From assembly GCF_017875645.1 (NCBI RefSeq), contig NZ_JAGGMR010000001.1, positions 4,340,001 to 4,404,000 of the forward strand: a stretch of DNA of 64,000 nt. The letters are read 5' to 3'. How positions within the stretch are numbered: the first letter of the stretch is position 1; the number at the start of each line of letters is the position of its first letter. This stretch comes from Nocardia goodfellowii. Its GTDB lineage: Bacteria; Actinomycetota; Actinomycetes; Mycobacteriales; Mycobacteriaceae. The notes beneath the pieces were generated by a model. It saw only the letters and a list, made by a program, of their open reading frames with translations. It searched no databases and had not been told where the DNA came from. Positions 1-13,495 of the stretch are shown piece by piece. The translations under genes and the position numbers were made by a program.

Positions 1-600
1 GTACTCCGCCGAGGTGCTCCAGTCGAAGTTGTCGCCGCCGATGGTGTAGGCGGGCTCGAGCTGCCCGCCCAGGGTGTATTCCGCACGGGCGCAACCGCGC
101 CCGGGCAGCAGTTGCCATTGCATCTCCGCGGCCAGGCTGAGGCGTTCCCTGCGGCGGGCTTGCAGGTAGAGGTCGGTGTCGCGTTCGGCGACGATCAGTT
201 CGTGGCCCAGCATGGTGCCCAGTCCGGCCAGGATGTCCTGTCGGTCGCCGCTGGGCGCGGACGGCAAGTGGGCTCGCAGGATGCCCAGCCGGTCGCCGCG
301 CACGGTCACTGGCAGATGGATCACGACGCCTTCGGCTCCCGGTCCGGGTTCCAGGAGCACCTGCTGAGCGCTGAACGCGCGCCCGGCGGTTGTTGTCCTG
401 ATCGCCAAAGGTGTTGCGGTGTGCGGCAATTCGGTGACCGGTTGCAGCACCGACAGGCGGTAGTCGGCCAGCAGCAGGTCCACCGAGGTCGCGGCGAAAT
501 CCTGCTGCAGCGTGGCCCGGAGCACGTCGAGCAGTGCGTGGGGTGCGCTGGCGCGCAGTGCCCGCTCGGCGTGCCCGAGCGAGTCACCGGTGCGAGTCAT
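1..600 (-). CDS. PP2C (SpoIIE/RsbU-type) serine phosphatase, cut by window edge
   Basis: Reading the minus strand from the ATG at 600 gives 200 open codons that run off the left edge. The N-terminal ~150 residues look like a GAF-type sensor region. They lead into a linker containing RRERLSLAAEMQWQLLPGRG and then LEPAYTIGGDNFDW, which is the entry to a PP2C SpoIIE domain (the second motif carries the first metal-binding Asp). The catalytic remainder lies outside the window. In this family the enzyme dephosphorylates a STAS anti-anti-sigma factor, and two STAS genes lie just to the right. It is divergent from the MarR gene at 740. The long plus-strand reading frame over the same DNA is a shadow. 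Confidence 0.8.
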   Translation of the reverse strand, partial: MTRTGDSLGHAERALRASAPHALLDVLRATLQQDFAATSVDLLLADYRLSVLQPVTELPHTATPLAIRTTTAGRAFSAQQVLLEPGPGAEGVVIHLPVTVRGDRLGILRAHLPSAPSGDRQDILAGLGTMLGHELIVAERDTDLYLQARRRERLSLAAEMQWQLLPGRGCARAEYTLGGQLEPAYTIGGDNFDWSTSAEY

Positions 601-660
601 GTGGCCTCCGAGAGTCGGCGCGCCCCCGAGGGCTACGTTGCTGCGGTCGATCGCAACGAT

Positions 661-672
661 TGTCGCGCGACA
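661..672. promoter_or_regulatory. 12-bp perfect palindrome between divergent genes
   Basis: TGTCGCGCGACA is self-complementary and sits in the 139-bp space between the PP2C gene (minus) and the MarR gene (plus). Its position suits an operator for the MarR protein, but this is inference from symmetry and place only. Confidence 0.35.
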
Positions 673-739
673 TAAGTTAGATGACGTTACCGCGTGCCAG
701 GGGTATCGTCGCACCGGGCCGACGTGTCACAGTAGTGGC

Positions 740-1222
740 ATGAGCAGTGCGCGGCGGCCGGACCGATCCGGGACCGATCTTGCCGCGACCCTGGAAGAAG
801 CGGCGGCGCGCCTGGTAGTGCTGTGGGGCCAGGCTCAGCAGGCTGTCGGGACTCGGGTGTCCCCGTCGCAATTGCAGGCCCTGACCATTGTGCAACGGCA
901 CGGCCAGATCAACCTCAACGGGCTGGCCGCCGAACTCGACGCGATGCCGTCCTCGGCCAGCCGGCTGTGCGACCGGCTGCAGGCGGCGGGATTGCTTGCC
1001 CGCACCGCGAGCCCGGCCAACCGCCGGGAAGTGATGCTCGCGTTGACCAGGGACGGCCAGCGGTTGCTCGCCGAGATCAGTACCACCAGGCGGCGCGCGC
1101 TGGCCCAGGTCCTGCAGGGGATGAGCGCCGCTGGGCGCGTGGCCCTGCTGACCGGGCTGGAGGAATTCACCGCCAGCGCCGAGCAAAGCCCTGTCGTCGC
1201 GGATCAGCAGCGTCGAGCCTGA
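740..1222 (+). CDS. MarR-family transcriptional regulator
   Basis: This 160-residue protein has the winged-helix layout of MarR proteins: a first helix (about residues 12-35), then VSPSQLQALTIVQRHG, a recognition-helix region LAAELDAMPSSASRLCDRLQ and a wing TASPANRREVMLALTRDGQRL. The open frame extends upstream to 512, but the ATG at 740 matches the family length. Part of the upstream extension runs over the divergent PP2C gene. Its ligand is unknown. It probably controls itself or the neighbouring phosphatase/STAS genes. Confidence 0.8.
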   Translation: MSSARRPDRSGTDLAATLEEAAARLVVLWGQAQQAVGTRVSPSQLQALTIVQRHGQINLNGLAAELDAMPSSASRLCDRLQAAGLLARTASPANRREVMLALTRDGQRLLAEISTTRRRALAQVLQGMSAAGRVALLTGLEEFTASAEQSPVVADQQRRA

Positions 1223-1494
1223 CCGGCCCCGCGGTGATCGTTAGTTTCCGTGCGGCAATCGATCAGATATCTGGCGGCTACGGCGTCGAGAGCCCATGGC
1301 GGAGAAGGCAATCAACCGCAACTGACGCTGACGGTGTGCGGTGGCCGAGTGTGTGCGATCGTCGAGGGTCGCCACCCAGCAGGGTCATTGTCCGGGCGCG
1401 CGAATGTTGCCCCGGGGTTGGCTCGTCAACATTTGTCATGAGACAATCGTTTGGTGGATCGCGCCGGACCGATCCCGTGGAGGTGAGGTCGGTA

Positions 1495-1845
1495 GTGAGT
1501 TCATCCAGCGCCGTCCCGGCGATAGGCCCGAGGTCACAACGGTATCGCAACATCGGACCGGGTGAGGTGCGGTGTTTTCCGCAGGAAGTGCCCCCGCGGG
1601 TGGCACTGCGCGGCGAGATCGACTTGACCACGGGTCCGCAGCTGGACCTGGCCTATCAGGAACTCGCGCAACTCCCTGCGGGCGATGTCGTGCTCGACCT
1701 GACCGAAGTCACCTTCCTCGGATGCGTGGCACTCCGCCTCGTGTTCGGGCTCACCGCCCGACTGGCGCCGACCGGACACGAGGTCGTCATTCACGCGCCG
1801 AGCCCGCCCGCCCGGCGCCTGCTCGAGCTCGCGGGCTTCCTGTAG
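1495..1845 (+). CDS. STAS-domain protein (anti-sigma factor antagonist type)
   Basis: This protein of about 116 residues has the STAS signature: VALRGEIDLTTGPQLDLAYQ, then VVLDLTEVTFLGCVALRLVF, ending in a C-terminal helix (PPARRLLELAGFL). The position where antagonists carry the phosphorylatable Ser/Thr (usually D-S or D-x-S-G) reads FLGCVALR. It has no obvious Ser, so this copy may not be phosphoregulated in the standard way. I chose the GTG at 1495 because a GGAGGTGAGG run ends about 6 bp before it; in-frame starts also exist at 1438 (ATG), 1477 and 1483. About 270 bp separate it from the MarR gene, and I see nothing coding there. Confidence 0.7.
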   Translation: MSSSSAVPAIGPRSQRYRNIGPGEVRCFPQEVPPRVALRGEIDLTTGPQLDLAYQELAQLPAGDVVLDLTEVTFLGCVALRLVFGLTARLAPTGHEVVIHAPSPPARRLLELAGFL

Positions 1846-2066
1846 GGACCGCTCGAATGCGATCAACTGCCCCGCGAGAGATCCGGTAACGCGGTCACCG
1901 CGTTCGACGACTAGATTTTTGTGCGTGGGTGCGTGCCCGGATACTCTGTGTAGCCGGGAAGTTGATTCTTCTCCGGTCTGGTTGTAATAGTCACGCTGCG
2001 ACGGTGATGCAGGCGTCCGAGTGCGGATGCTCCCCGCGCGGCAGTCGAGTCAGAAGGGTATCGAGC

Positions 2067-2375
2067 ATGGCTGCTCTAGAGGTGAAGCCATTGCCCGATC
2101 GTCCCGGACTGCGGGCCAGCGGTGAGATCACCGCGGTGACCCGATCGTCGTGGGAAGGCGCCTTGGCGGAGTTGGCTCGGCGGCATGCGGATGTGTCGTT
2201 CGTCGAGCTGTCGGAGGTGGAGTTCGTCGATGTGTCCGGGGCGACGGCGTTGGCGGTGACCGCGTTGAACTTGACCGCCGGGCGGGTCGTGATAGAACGC
2301 CCGCCGTCACATTTGTCGCGCGTTCTGGAATTGTTTTGGCCGAACCTGCACCGAATCGAGGTGACGCCGCGATGA
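2067..2375 (+). CDS. STAS-domain anti-anti-sigma factor
   Basis: This 102-residue STAS protein contains GLRASGEITAVTRSSWEGAL and a central strand VSFVELSEVEFVDVSGATAL. The VDVSGA segment has a Ser at the place where SpoIIAA/RsbV-type proteins are phosphorylated. The ATG at 2067 is preceded by AGAAGGG at good spacing; the frame upstream to 1929 lacks family character. Its stop overlaps the ATG of the next gene (ATGA at 2372), so this STAS protein and the HATPase protein are translated together. That is the usual pairing of antagonist with anti-sigma kinase. Confidence 0.8.
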   Translation: MAALEVKPLPDRPGLRASGEITAVTRSSWEGALAELARRHADVSFVELSEVEFVDVSGATALAVTALNLTAGRVVIERPPSHLSRVLELFWPNLHRIEVTPR

Positions 2376-3301
2376 GCGCACCTGCCGCGAGTGAGGCGTT
2401 CGTGCATCCCGCCCTGTTCTATCGCACCGCCGAGGAGTACACGCAGCAGACCGTGTCCTTCCTACGCGAGGGCATGGCGGCGGGTGAACCGATGGCTGTC
2501 GCCGTGCCCGGACCCAACCTGGAATTGATCCGGCGCGGGATGGGCTCGGCGGCCGAGGACATTGTGTTCCTGGATATGACCGAAGCCGGCCGCAATCCCG
2601 GACGGATCATCCCCAAGGTGCTCCGGGGATTCGCCGACGCGCATCCGCAGGGGCGGGTGCGTATCATCGGCGAGCCGATCTGGGCTGGGCGCAGCGTGAC
2701 CGAGTATCCCGCGTGCGCACAGCACGAAGCCCTGATCAACGCGGCCTTCGAGGGACGTCCGGTCACGATCCTGTGCCCCTATGACGAAACCCACCTGGAC
2801 GCGGCCGTCCTGGCCGACGCGCGAGTGACCCACCCGACGCTGATCAGCGGAGGCCTCGAGCAGAGCAGCGACTCCTACGATTGGCAGTCGGTCGTGGCGC
2901 GCTACAACGAACCGCTGTCCCCGGCACCGAATGCCGCTGTCTTCTCCTTCGGCGAGGCGGAACTCCGGGAAGTCCGTTACTTCGCGGTGGAGCAGGCCGG
3001 ACGGTTGGGCCTGACGGGCACGCGATTGCAGGATGCCGAGTTGGCGGTCGGTGAACTGACCACCAACAGCGTCGTGCACGGTGGCGGCAGCGGCACACTC
3101 GCGATCTGGGCCGAGCAAGGTCAGGTCGTGTGCGATATTCGCGACGGCGGCCGGTTCACCGATCCGCTGGCCGGTCGCAAACCACCGGAGCCGGGACAGC
3201 TGGGCGGCCGGGGCTTGATCCTGGTCAATTACATGGCCGATCTGGTTCGGGTGCACACCAGCGCCGAGGGCACGACGATCCGCTTCTACCTCAACCTCTG
3301 A
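2372..3301 (+). CDS. MEDS sensor + HATPase_c protein (RsbW-like anti-sigma kinase)
   Basis: A 309-residue two-domain protein. Residues ~10-190 match the MEDS (DcmR-type sensory) domain pattern: FVHPALFYRTAEEYTQQ near the N-terminus and a later LCPYDETHLD segment. Residues ~200-305 form an RsbW-like ATPase, with the N-box ELAVGELTTNSVVHGGG and a G-box region ending LGGRGLILVNYMADLV. Proteins of this design in actinomycetes act as anti-sigma factors or regulators that bind a STAS partner; here the partner is encoded immediately upstream with a 4-bp overlap. No sigma-B-type sigma gene is visible next to it, so the target is unknown. The longer frame starting at 2150 is an artefact of overlapping the STAS gene. 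Confidence 0.78.
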   Translation: MSAPAASEAFVHPALFYRTAEEYTQQTVSFLREGMAAGEPMAVAVPGPNLELIRRGMGSAAEDIVFLDMTEAGRNPGRIIPKVLRGFADAHPQGRVRIIGEPIWAGRSVTEYPACAQHEALINAAFEGRPVTILCPYDETHLDAAVLADARVTHPTLISGGLEQSSDSYDWQSVVARYNEPLSPAPNAAVFSFGEAELREVRYFAVEQAGRLGLTGTRLQDAELAVGELTTNSVVHGGGSGTLAIWAEQGQVVCDIRDGGRFTDPLAGRKPPEPGQLGGRGLILVNYMADLVRVHTSAEGTTIRFYLNL

Positions 3302-3496
3302 AGCTCCGAAAAATCTGATCTGTAGACGGCTTCACCACGTACGCGCACGGCGTAAAGTCACCGTGCGGGTGGGTCTTCCGCAACCGGCGACACATCGTTC
3401 GTCGCCGAATTCTCGTGTGGCGTGGCGACGGTTCGGCGTGCCCGCCAGGGCCGGACAGCTGTTCGGTTCTGACCGGTCGATCAACAAGGATGGGGA

Positions 3497-7746
<4,250 letters not shown>

Positions 7747-7750
<4 letters not shown>

Positions 7751-10128
7751 TCGAGCCGAACAGCGACGACGCCGCGCTCGAGCCGGCGAGCGGACCGTCG
7801 GCACCGCCCGCGGTCACTCGCCTCGCGGCGACGGTGGAGCGCCTACGCAACCAGGTCCAGCAGGCGCAGGCCACCGCGGACGGTCGGGCGCTGCTCGAGA
7901 TGGCCAAAGGCGTACTGGTCGAACGACTGCGGTGCGGGCCCGCGGAGGCGGCGGCTCAACTCGACACGCTGTCCGCCCAATCCGGTGTCACCGCACTGGA
8001 ATTGGCCGCGGAGCTGGTCAACCAGGCGGCGCAGGACAAGATCGGTGCGGCGGTGGGGGAGTTCCTGCTCGGCACCGCCACGCCGGCCGAGTCGGCCACG
8101 GCGGTGCGGCTGCGCACCGCCGAGAGCGGGTTGCTGGCGGCCGGGGATACCCAGCGCGTGGCGGAAGCGCTGCTCGAGCATGCCGCGGCGCCCTTGGGCG
8201 CCACGGCCGTGGCGATCTGGTCGGCGGGTACCGATTCGTCGTTGACCCTGGTGGGTTTCGCCGGAATCGCCGCACCGGAAGCCGAGCGGTGGCGGTATGT
8301 GCCGCCGGGGGTCGCGACCCCGGCGCGGCAGGTGCTGATGCGGCGCGAGGCGCTGTGGATCGAGGATATGAGCGGGTCCGGGCTGCCGTCGATCGGCGAC
8401 CGGCATGGTGGCCGCGCCGCGCTGCCGGTGGCGGCCGGCGGCAAGCTGCTCGGCGTCCTCGAGATCAGCTGGCCGCGCCCGATCGCGCCGCAGCCGCCGC
8501 AGATCCACCGGCAACTGGAAGCGCTGGCCGAATTGTGCGCGCACACTTTGGAATCCGACCTGACCGCCGTGCGCGCCGCGGAGCGGCACGCTGCCGCCGA
8601 GCTCGTCCGGCTGGCCGACGGCTTGTTCGACCCCGCACTGGTGCTGACTCCGCATCTCGATGACGACGGCACCCTCACCGACTTCCGCATTCACCACGTC
8701 AATACCTGCTTCGTCGACCTGGCGGGACGTCCCAGTGGGCTGGTGCACGGTTCCCTGCTGCTCGAGATGTATCCGATGGCCGCCACCGAGGGCCAGTTGT
8801 TCGAGCTGACCGAGCATGTCTTCGCCACCGGCGAGACCTACCGCGCCGACCGGGTCGCGCTGACCGAACTGGTCGACCAGATTCCGCTGACCGTCGCGGC
8901 CGCGCTCAGTATCAGCCGCCACGGCGACGCCGTCCTCATGGTGTGGCGGATCGAGGACGAGACGGCGCGGTTGGCGTCGCTGTTGCAGCATGCCCAGCGC
9001 CTGGGCCGGGTCGGCGGGTTCGAGGAGAACGCGGCTACCAGCGAAATAACTTGGAGTGAACAGCTTTTCGGGCTCTACGGCCTGCCGCCGTCCGGCGAAC
9101 CGATCCCGCTGTCCGAGCTGCCGGCGCACGTGCACGCAGCGGACGCCGACACCGCGCGGCGATTCCTGCGGACCTTGCTGCGCTATCGCCGACCGGCGTC
9201 CACGGCGTGCCGCCTGATCCGGTCGGACGGTGTGACCCGTCATATCCGGATCATCGCCGAACCGGTGCTGGACGCGGCGGGACACCTGCTGGCGATTCGC
9301 GGTGCCTACCAAGATGTCTCGTCGCAGCACTGGACCGAGATCGCGCTGTCGGCCACCCGTGACCGGCTGACGCACACGGAGGTACACGCCGCCGAGCAGA
9401 GTCGCCTGGCGCGGCAGCTTCAGCAGGCGATCATGCCGGACGCGCAACCGGCCACCGACGCCTTCGGTTTGCGGATCGCGGTGCGCTACCGGCCGACCGA
9501 GCAGGACCATCTCGTCGGCGGCGACTGGTACGACACGCTCGTTTTGCCCTCCAAAGAGATCCTGGTGTCGGTCGGCGACATCACCGGCCACGGCATCGCG
9601 GCCGCGACCGGAATGGTCGTGCTGCGCAACGCTCTTCGCGGTCTCGCCGCCACCGGCGCCGGACCGGGCCAGATGATGTCCTGGTTGAACCAGGTGGCCC
9701 ACCATCTGACCGACAGCATCTTCGCCACCGCGATCTGCGGCCTGTACGACCCGCACACCCGGATTCTGCGCTGGGCCAGGGCGGGGCATCTGCCGCCGGT
9801 GCTGATCCGTGCCGGCCGGGCCACGCCGCTTCCCGAGCTCAAGGGCGTGATCCTCGGCGCATTGTCGGAGACCACGTATGAGGAGGGTGAGCTGCGACTC
9901 GAAACCGACGACACGTTGCTGCTCTACACCGACGGTCTGATCGAACGTCGCGACCGCGAGCTCGATGACTGCATACAGCGACTGCTCACGCTATCGGCCG
10001 AATTCACCGGAACCCTGGACGAGCGTCTGGACCAATTGCTCGACGGCAGTGACGCCGATACCGACGACGACACCTGCGTGGTCGGTATCGAAGTCGGCTC
10101 CGGCCAAGGGTTTTCGTCACCGCGCTGA
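7747..10128 (+). CDS. ANTAR-like/GAF/PAS/PP2C SpoIIE phosphatase
   Basis: A 793-residue multi-domain phosphatase. Residues ~20-95 resemble an ANTAR helical domain (ALLEMAKGVLVERL...AELVNQAAQ). Residues ~120-290 are GAF-like, with LPVAAGGKLLGVLEISW near the end. Residues ~300-540 hold two PAS-like segments, the second with WSEQLFGLYGLPPSGEPI and a PAC-type end. Residues ~550-790 are PP2C SpoIIE: RQLQQAIMPDAQPA, VGGDWYDTL, VGDITGHGIAAATGM, LLLYTDGLIERRDRELDD and the final TDDDTCVVGIEV. These carry the metal-binding Asp residues. It begins inside the stop of the hybrid kinase, so kinase and phosphatase are co-translated. It is the likely output phosphatase for STAS partners such as those at 1495 and 2067. 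Confidence 0.9.
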
Positions 10129-10422
10129 TGTTCCGCCGATAGCCGCTGACTGTCCCCGGGACCTGCCGAGAGCACCGCGAATAATTCGGTGGCGGAGAGC
10201 GGCCGGCCGTTGCTACGGTGCCCGGGTGCGGACGACGCGCATCCGATTCGACTGGCGGAAGGACTGATTTATGCCCCGGCCCGCGCCGAGAGCGCCTCAG
10301 AGTGCGTACTCGGCTTGCCTTTCCGCCAGCCGCACGCACTGACCGGCTTTCCGCGTCGTCGAGGCGCGCTCGGCCTACTCCTGCCGTTTGCATATCAGCT
10401 TTCTGCCAAGGAGTGATCCGGG

Positions 10423-10803
10423 TTGCCCCATCAAATTTCCGCCCAGAACGAACCCAGTCCGGCCGTAAAGACCGGCACCTTCACCTGTATCCGCTGCGGG
10501 CTCACCGTTTCCGTGCTCGCGCCCGGCAACAGCCGGCGCAATCACTGTCCGAGCTGCCTGCACTCGTGTCACACCGTCGACCATGTCGAGGGTGGCGTAT
10601 CCGAGTGCCACGGACGCATGGCTCCGCTGTCGATCGCGGTGCGCCGCGGCGGTGACTGGGCCATCGTGCATCGGTGTGCGCGCTGCTACGAGCTGGCATT
10701 GCATGCGGTCAGCGAGGATGACAATCAGCTGATCCTCATGCGCCTGGCAGTGCGCCCGCTCGCGGAGCCGCCGTTCCCGCTCGAAGTCTTCGGCGACCTC
10801 TAG
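10423..10803 (+). CDS. RNHCP domain protein (first copy)
   Basis: This small protein of 126 residues belongs to the RNHCP family, named for the motif present here as SRRNHCPSCLHS. Cys pairs FTCIRCG and RNHCPSC, and a later RCARC, suggest one or two zinc sites. The start is TTG at 10423, supported by AAGGAG nine bases upstream. The family's role is unknown. A second copy follows nine bases after the stop. The 294 bp upstream of it (10129-10422) hold no gene I can support. Confidence 0.8.
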   Translation: MPHQISAQNEPSPAVKTGTFTCIRCGLTVSVLAPGNSRRNHCPSCLHSCHTVDHVEGGVSECHGRMAPLSIAVRRGGDWAIVHRCARCYELALHAVSEDDNQLILMRLAVRPLAEPPFPLEVFGDL

Positions 10804-10812
10804 GCGGTCGCG

Positions 10813-11226
10813 ATGCCTCGAAGGAACAAGACGGTCTCCGCTCGACCGCAACGCGGCAAAACCGTATTGCACGGTCTCGGTGGGGAATCCGGTGCGAGCT
10901 TCCGGTGTATCGGCTGTCGTCTGGATGTGCCGATCGCCGTACCGGGTACTTCGCACCGAAATCACTGTCCACACTGTTTGACCAGCCGCCATGTCGATGG
11001 CCGCATCCCCGGCGACCGCGCGAACAGCTGCCGCGGCCGTATGCTCGCGGTCAGTTCGACCGTGCGCGACAACGGGGAATGGGCACTGGTCCACCAGTGC
11101 CTGGAGTGCGGGACATTGAAACTGAATCGCATTGCCGCGGACGACAATGCGCTGGCGCTGCTGCGAATCGCACTGCGTCCCTTGGCGGATCCACGTATCG
11201 GCCGCCGGGCGCTGTTCGCACTGTGA
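10813..11226 (+). CDS. RNHCP domain protein (second copy)
   Basis: A 137-residue paralogue of the gene before it, sharing FRCIGC, SHRNHCPHCLTSRHVDG, an SCRGRM block, an H-Q-C-L-E-C block and the tail ALLRIALRPLADP. The N-terminal ~25 residues (RRNKTVSARPQRGKT) are basic and differ from copy one. The pair looks like a tandem duplication that has diverged well. They form a two-gene operon closed by a strong hairpin terminator. No function can be assigned beyond probable zinc binding. Confidence 0.8.
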   Translation: MPRRNKTVSARPQRGKTVLHGLGGESGASFRCIGCRLDVPIAVPGTSHRNHCPHCLTSRHVDGRIPGDRANSCRGRMLAVSSTVRDNGEWALVHQCLECGTLKLNRIAADDNALALLRIALRPLADPRIGRRALFAL

Positions 11227-11229
11227 CCG

Positions 11230-11262
11230 CCGGTCCCCACCACCGTGTGTGGTGGGGACCGG
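11230..11262. terminator. Perfect 14-bp stem hairpin, probably bidirectional terminator
   Basis: Positions 11230-11243 (CCGGTCCCCACCAC) pair exactly with 11249-11262 around a 5-base loop. It starts three bases after the second RNHCP stop and lies between convergent genes, so it can end transcription from both sides. There is no T-run, as is common in high-GC actinobacteria. Confidence 0.8.
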
Positions 11263-11288
11263 AATTCGCGGGCGAATGCCGCCGGTGT

Positions 11289-12467
11289 CTACGCCGTGCC
11301 CTTTTCCCGTAAAACACCTGCCGCGCACGCGGTGACAGCACACAGGGCCACCGGCAGCAGGAACGTGATATTCAGTGGCATGAAGTGCGTCATCGGACCG
11401 ATCACTGCGGGACCGGCCAGCACTCCGAGATAGCCGATCCCCGCGACCCGCGCGACGTTGCTCCCGGCGGCGGTCTGATCGGCATGCCCTGCGGCGCTGA
11501 ACAATTGGGGCACGCACCCCGACAGCCCGATTCCGGCGATCGTCCAGCCGATCAGCGCCACCGGGATCCACGGCGACATCGCCGCGATCGCCAGCCCGAT
11601 GGCCGCTATCGCGGCGCCGTAGCGCAGGATCGCGATCGCGCCGAATCGGGCGGACATGCCATCCGCGAGGAATCGTCCGACGGTCATCGCCGTCGCGAAC
11701 GCACCATAGGCGAAGGCGGCGGTGGCCGCGGAGGCACCGAGGATGTCGCGTAAATGCAGCGCACTCCAATCGTTGGCCACCCCTTCACACAGCATGAGCA
11801 TCAGTGCGAGCGCCGCCATGATCCAGATGCGGCGCGGTGTTCGCGTCGGCTCGGCGGCCGTGTCGGTGCCGGGCGACGGCGCACGCTCCGGCCGCAGCAA
11901 CAAGGTGCGGCACGCCACGGACACGGCTATCCCGGCAGCTGCCGCGGACCCCAGCGTGAGCGCCGCATTCCAGCCCAGGCTGAGCGTCGCCGCGCCGACC
12001 AGAGCGGCCAGGACGCCGCCGATGGAAAAGGTCGCATGGAACGCTGACATGACCGGACGCCCGTAGCCCCGTTCCACCTGCACGGCGTGCACGTTCATGC
12101 TGACGTCCATGGCGCCGTTGCCGCAGCCGACCAGCAGTAGCGCCGCACCCAAAGTCCAAGCGTCGGTGGCGATTCCGGGTAGAACCAAAGCAACGCTGAA
12201 CAACGCCGCGCTGACCGGGACCACCGTTCGCGCCCCGAAGCGATCGGTCAGCGGACCGACGACCTGCATTCCCGCGAAGGCGCCCGCGCCGAGCAACAGC
12301 AGTAGCCACCCGAGTACTGCGTGGCTGACCTCCGTACGGTGCGCGATCGCTGGAATGTGCACGATCCACATACCCAACAGGAAACCGTTGAGTCCGAAGT
12401 AGACGAAGGTGGCCAGACGTCCCGCCCGCAGGGTGTCAAGAGGTTTGCGATACGTGGTTTGGTGCAT
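11289..12467 (-). CDS. MFS transporter
   Basis: A 392-residue, about 12-helix major facilitator. It has an N-terminal half with FVYFGLNGFLLGMWIVHIP and a loop GPLTDRFGARTVV (the family's G-x-x-x-D-R-x-G-R-type motif A). A second half opens with RIWIMAALALMLMLCEG. The pattern resembles YbjJ-like/fucose-permease-like MFS proteins. It is divergent from a DeoR regulator over a 73-bp space containing an inverted repeat, so it is probably the DeoR target. DeoR partners usually move or process sugars or nucleosides, but the substrate cannot be read from sequence. Confidence 0.85.
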   Translation of the reverse strand: MHQTTYRKPLDTLRAGRLATFVYFGLNGFLLGMWIVHIPAIAHRTEVSHAVLGWLLLLLGAGAFAGMQVVGPLTDRFGARTVVPVSAALFSVALVLPGIATDAWTLGAALLLVGCGNGAMDVSMNVHAVQVERGYGRPVMSAFHATFSIGGVLAALVGAATLSLGWNAALTLGSAAAAGIAVSVACRTLLLRPERAPSPGTDTAAEPTRTPRRIWIMAALALMLMLCEGVANDWSALHLRDILGASAATAAFAYGAFATAMTVGRFLADGMSARFGAIAILRYGAAIAAIGLAIAAMSPWIPVALIGWTIAGIGLSGCVPQLFSAAGHADQTAAGSNVARVAGIGYLGVLAGPAVIGPMTHFMPLNITFLLPVALCAVTACAAGVLREKGTA

Positions 12468-12480
12468 GTTACGAACATAA

Positions 12481-12499
12481 CTAACACTGTCGATGTTAG
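12481..12499. promoter_or_regulatory. Inverted repeat, likely DeoR operator
   Basis: CTAACA at 12481-12486 and TGTTAG at 12494-12499 form an inverted repeat with a 7-base spacer. It lies between the divergent MFS and DeoR genes. A further TGTTAG half-site lies near 12527, close to the DeoR start. The spacing suits control of both promoters. Confidence 0.55.
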
Positions 12500-12540
12500 A
12501 AAGCCTATGAATAGAACAGAGAATCTGTTAGTTTTGCGGC

Positions 12541-13296
12541 ATGGCGGGTTCTGACAGATTGCGGCAGATCACCGAAGCCGTCCGCGAAGCGGGCCGGCTG
12601 GGCATCGCGGAACTGGCGGAAATCACCGGCGCTTCGGAAATGACCGTCCGGCGCGACCTCGAGGCGCTGGCCGAACAGGGTGTCCTCGAACGCTATCGCG
12701 GGGGAGCCCGCAGCCTCCTGCTGCGCGGCGAGGAACCACCCTTCGGCCTGCGGCTGCGCGAAGGCGTGGAGGCCAAACGCCGGATCGCCGCCGAAGTCGC
12801 CGCATTCATCTCCGACGGCGAGTCCGTCGTCCTCGACAGCGGCACCACCTGCCTGGAAGTAGCCCGCGCCCTCACCCACCGCCGGCTCACCGTCATGCCA
12901 CTCTCGCTACACGCCGTCAACGCCCTCACCGGCGCCCCCCACCTGACACTGCTGGTCCCCGGCGGTCAACCGCGCCCCGTCGAACTGGCCCTGACCGGCC
13001 CCCTAACCGAATCCTCCCTAGCCGCACTACGTTTCGACACCGCGGTGCTCGGCTGCTGCGGTCTCTCCGAAACCGGTCTCACCGCCTACGACTTAGGCGA
13101 CGCCGCGATCAAACGCGCAGCCATAGCTTCATCCCGCCGCGTCATCGCCGCCGCCGAGGGCGCGAAGCTCACCCGAACCGCCTTGGCCTTTGTCGCCCCC
13201 GCCGCCGCCCTGCACGCTGTCATCACGGATGAGACCGCGCCGGAGGATGCGAGGCAAGCGCTCGCCGCGGCGGGCGTGAGTGTACGAACGGTCTGA
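12541..13296 (+). CDS. DeoR/GlpR-family transcriptional regulator
   Basis: A 251-residue DeoR repressor. The N-terminal winged helix reads LGIAELAEITGASEMTVRRD followed by LEALAEQGVLERYRGGA. The C-terminal DeoRC ligand domain (~residues 75-240) has DGESVVLDSGTTCLEVARAL and the phosphosugar-binding-like block AVLGCCGLSETGLTAYD. Family members answer to sugar phosphates. It is divergent from the MFS gene with a shared operator-like repeat. Codon use in the last third shifts to more A-ending codons, but the frame is intact. Confidence 0.88.
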   Translation: MAGSDRLRQITEAVREAGRLGIAELAEITGASEMTVRRDLEALAEQGVLERYRGGARSLLLRGEEPPFGLRLREGVEAKRRIAAEVAAFISDGESVVLDSGTTCLEVARALTHRRLTVMPLSLHAVNALTGAPHLTLLVPGGQPRPVELALTGPLTESSLAALRFDTAVLGCCGLSETGLTAYDLGDAAIKRAAIASSRRVIAAAEGAKLTRTALAFVAPAAALHAVITDETAPEDARQALAAAGVSVRTV

Positions 13297-13299
13297 CTC

Positions 13300-13326
13300 G
13301 CGAGGCGAGGAGGAGCGTCGCCTCGC
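13300..13326 (+). terminator. 9-bp stem hairpin after the DeoR gene
   Basis: GCGAGGCGA at 13300-13308 pairs exactly with TCGCCTCGC at 13318-13326, only three bases past the DeoR stop. The stem is GC-rich with no T-run. The rest of the space to 13495 contains nothing I recognise. Confidence 0.6.
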
Positions 13327-13495
13327 AGAGGAGACGGCACATCCCTGTTTATGAATATGCGCATCTATTGATTCAGACGGGCTAGCTGCCTTTGACAAAC
13401 GAACCGGTGGGATCTTGGCCCGGTTCCGAATAGCTGATGAGAGGCCGAGGCTCCGGCAGGAGATTGAAACGGCACTATCCTCCGCGAAACCAGTG

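Noticed and set aside
112..675. Plus-strand frame at the left edge
   Set aside because: The minus strand reads a clear PP2C linker and motif. The plus frame is its shadow.
7843..9789. 648-codon minus-strand frame
   Set aside because: It is a shadow of the ANTAR/PP2C phosphatase gene. Composition is Arg/Gly/Gln-rich without domains.
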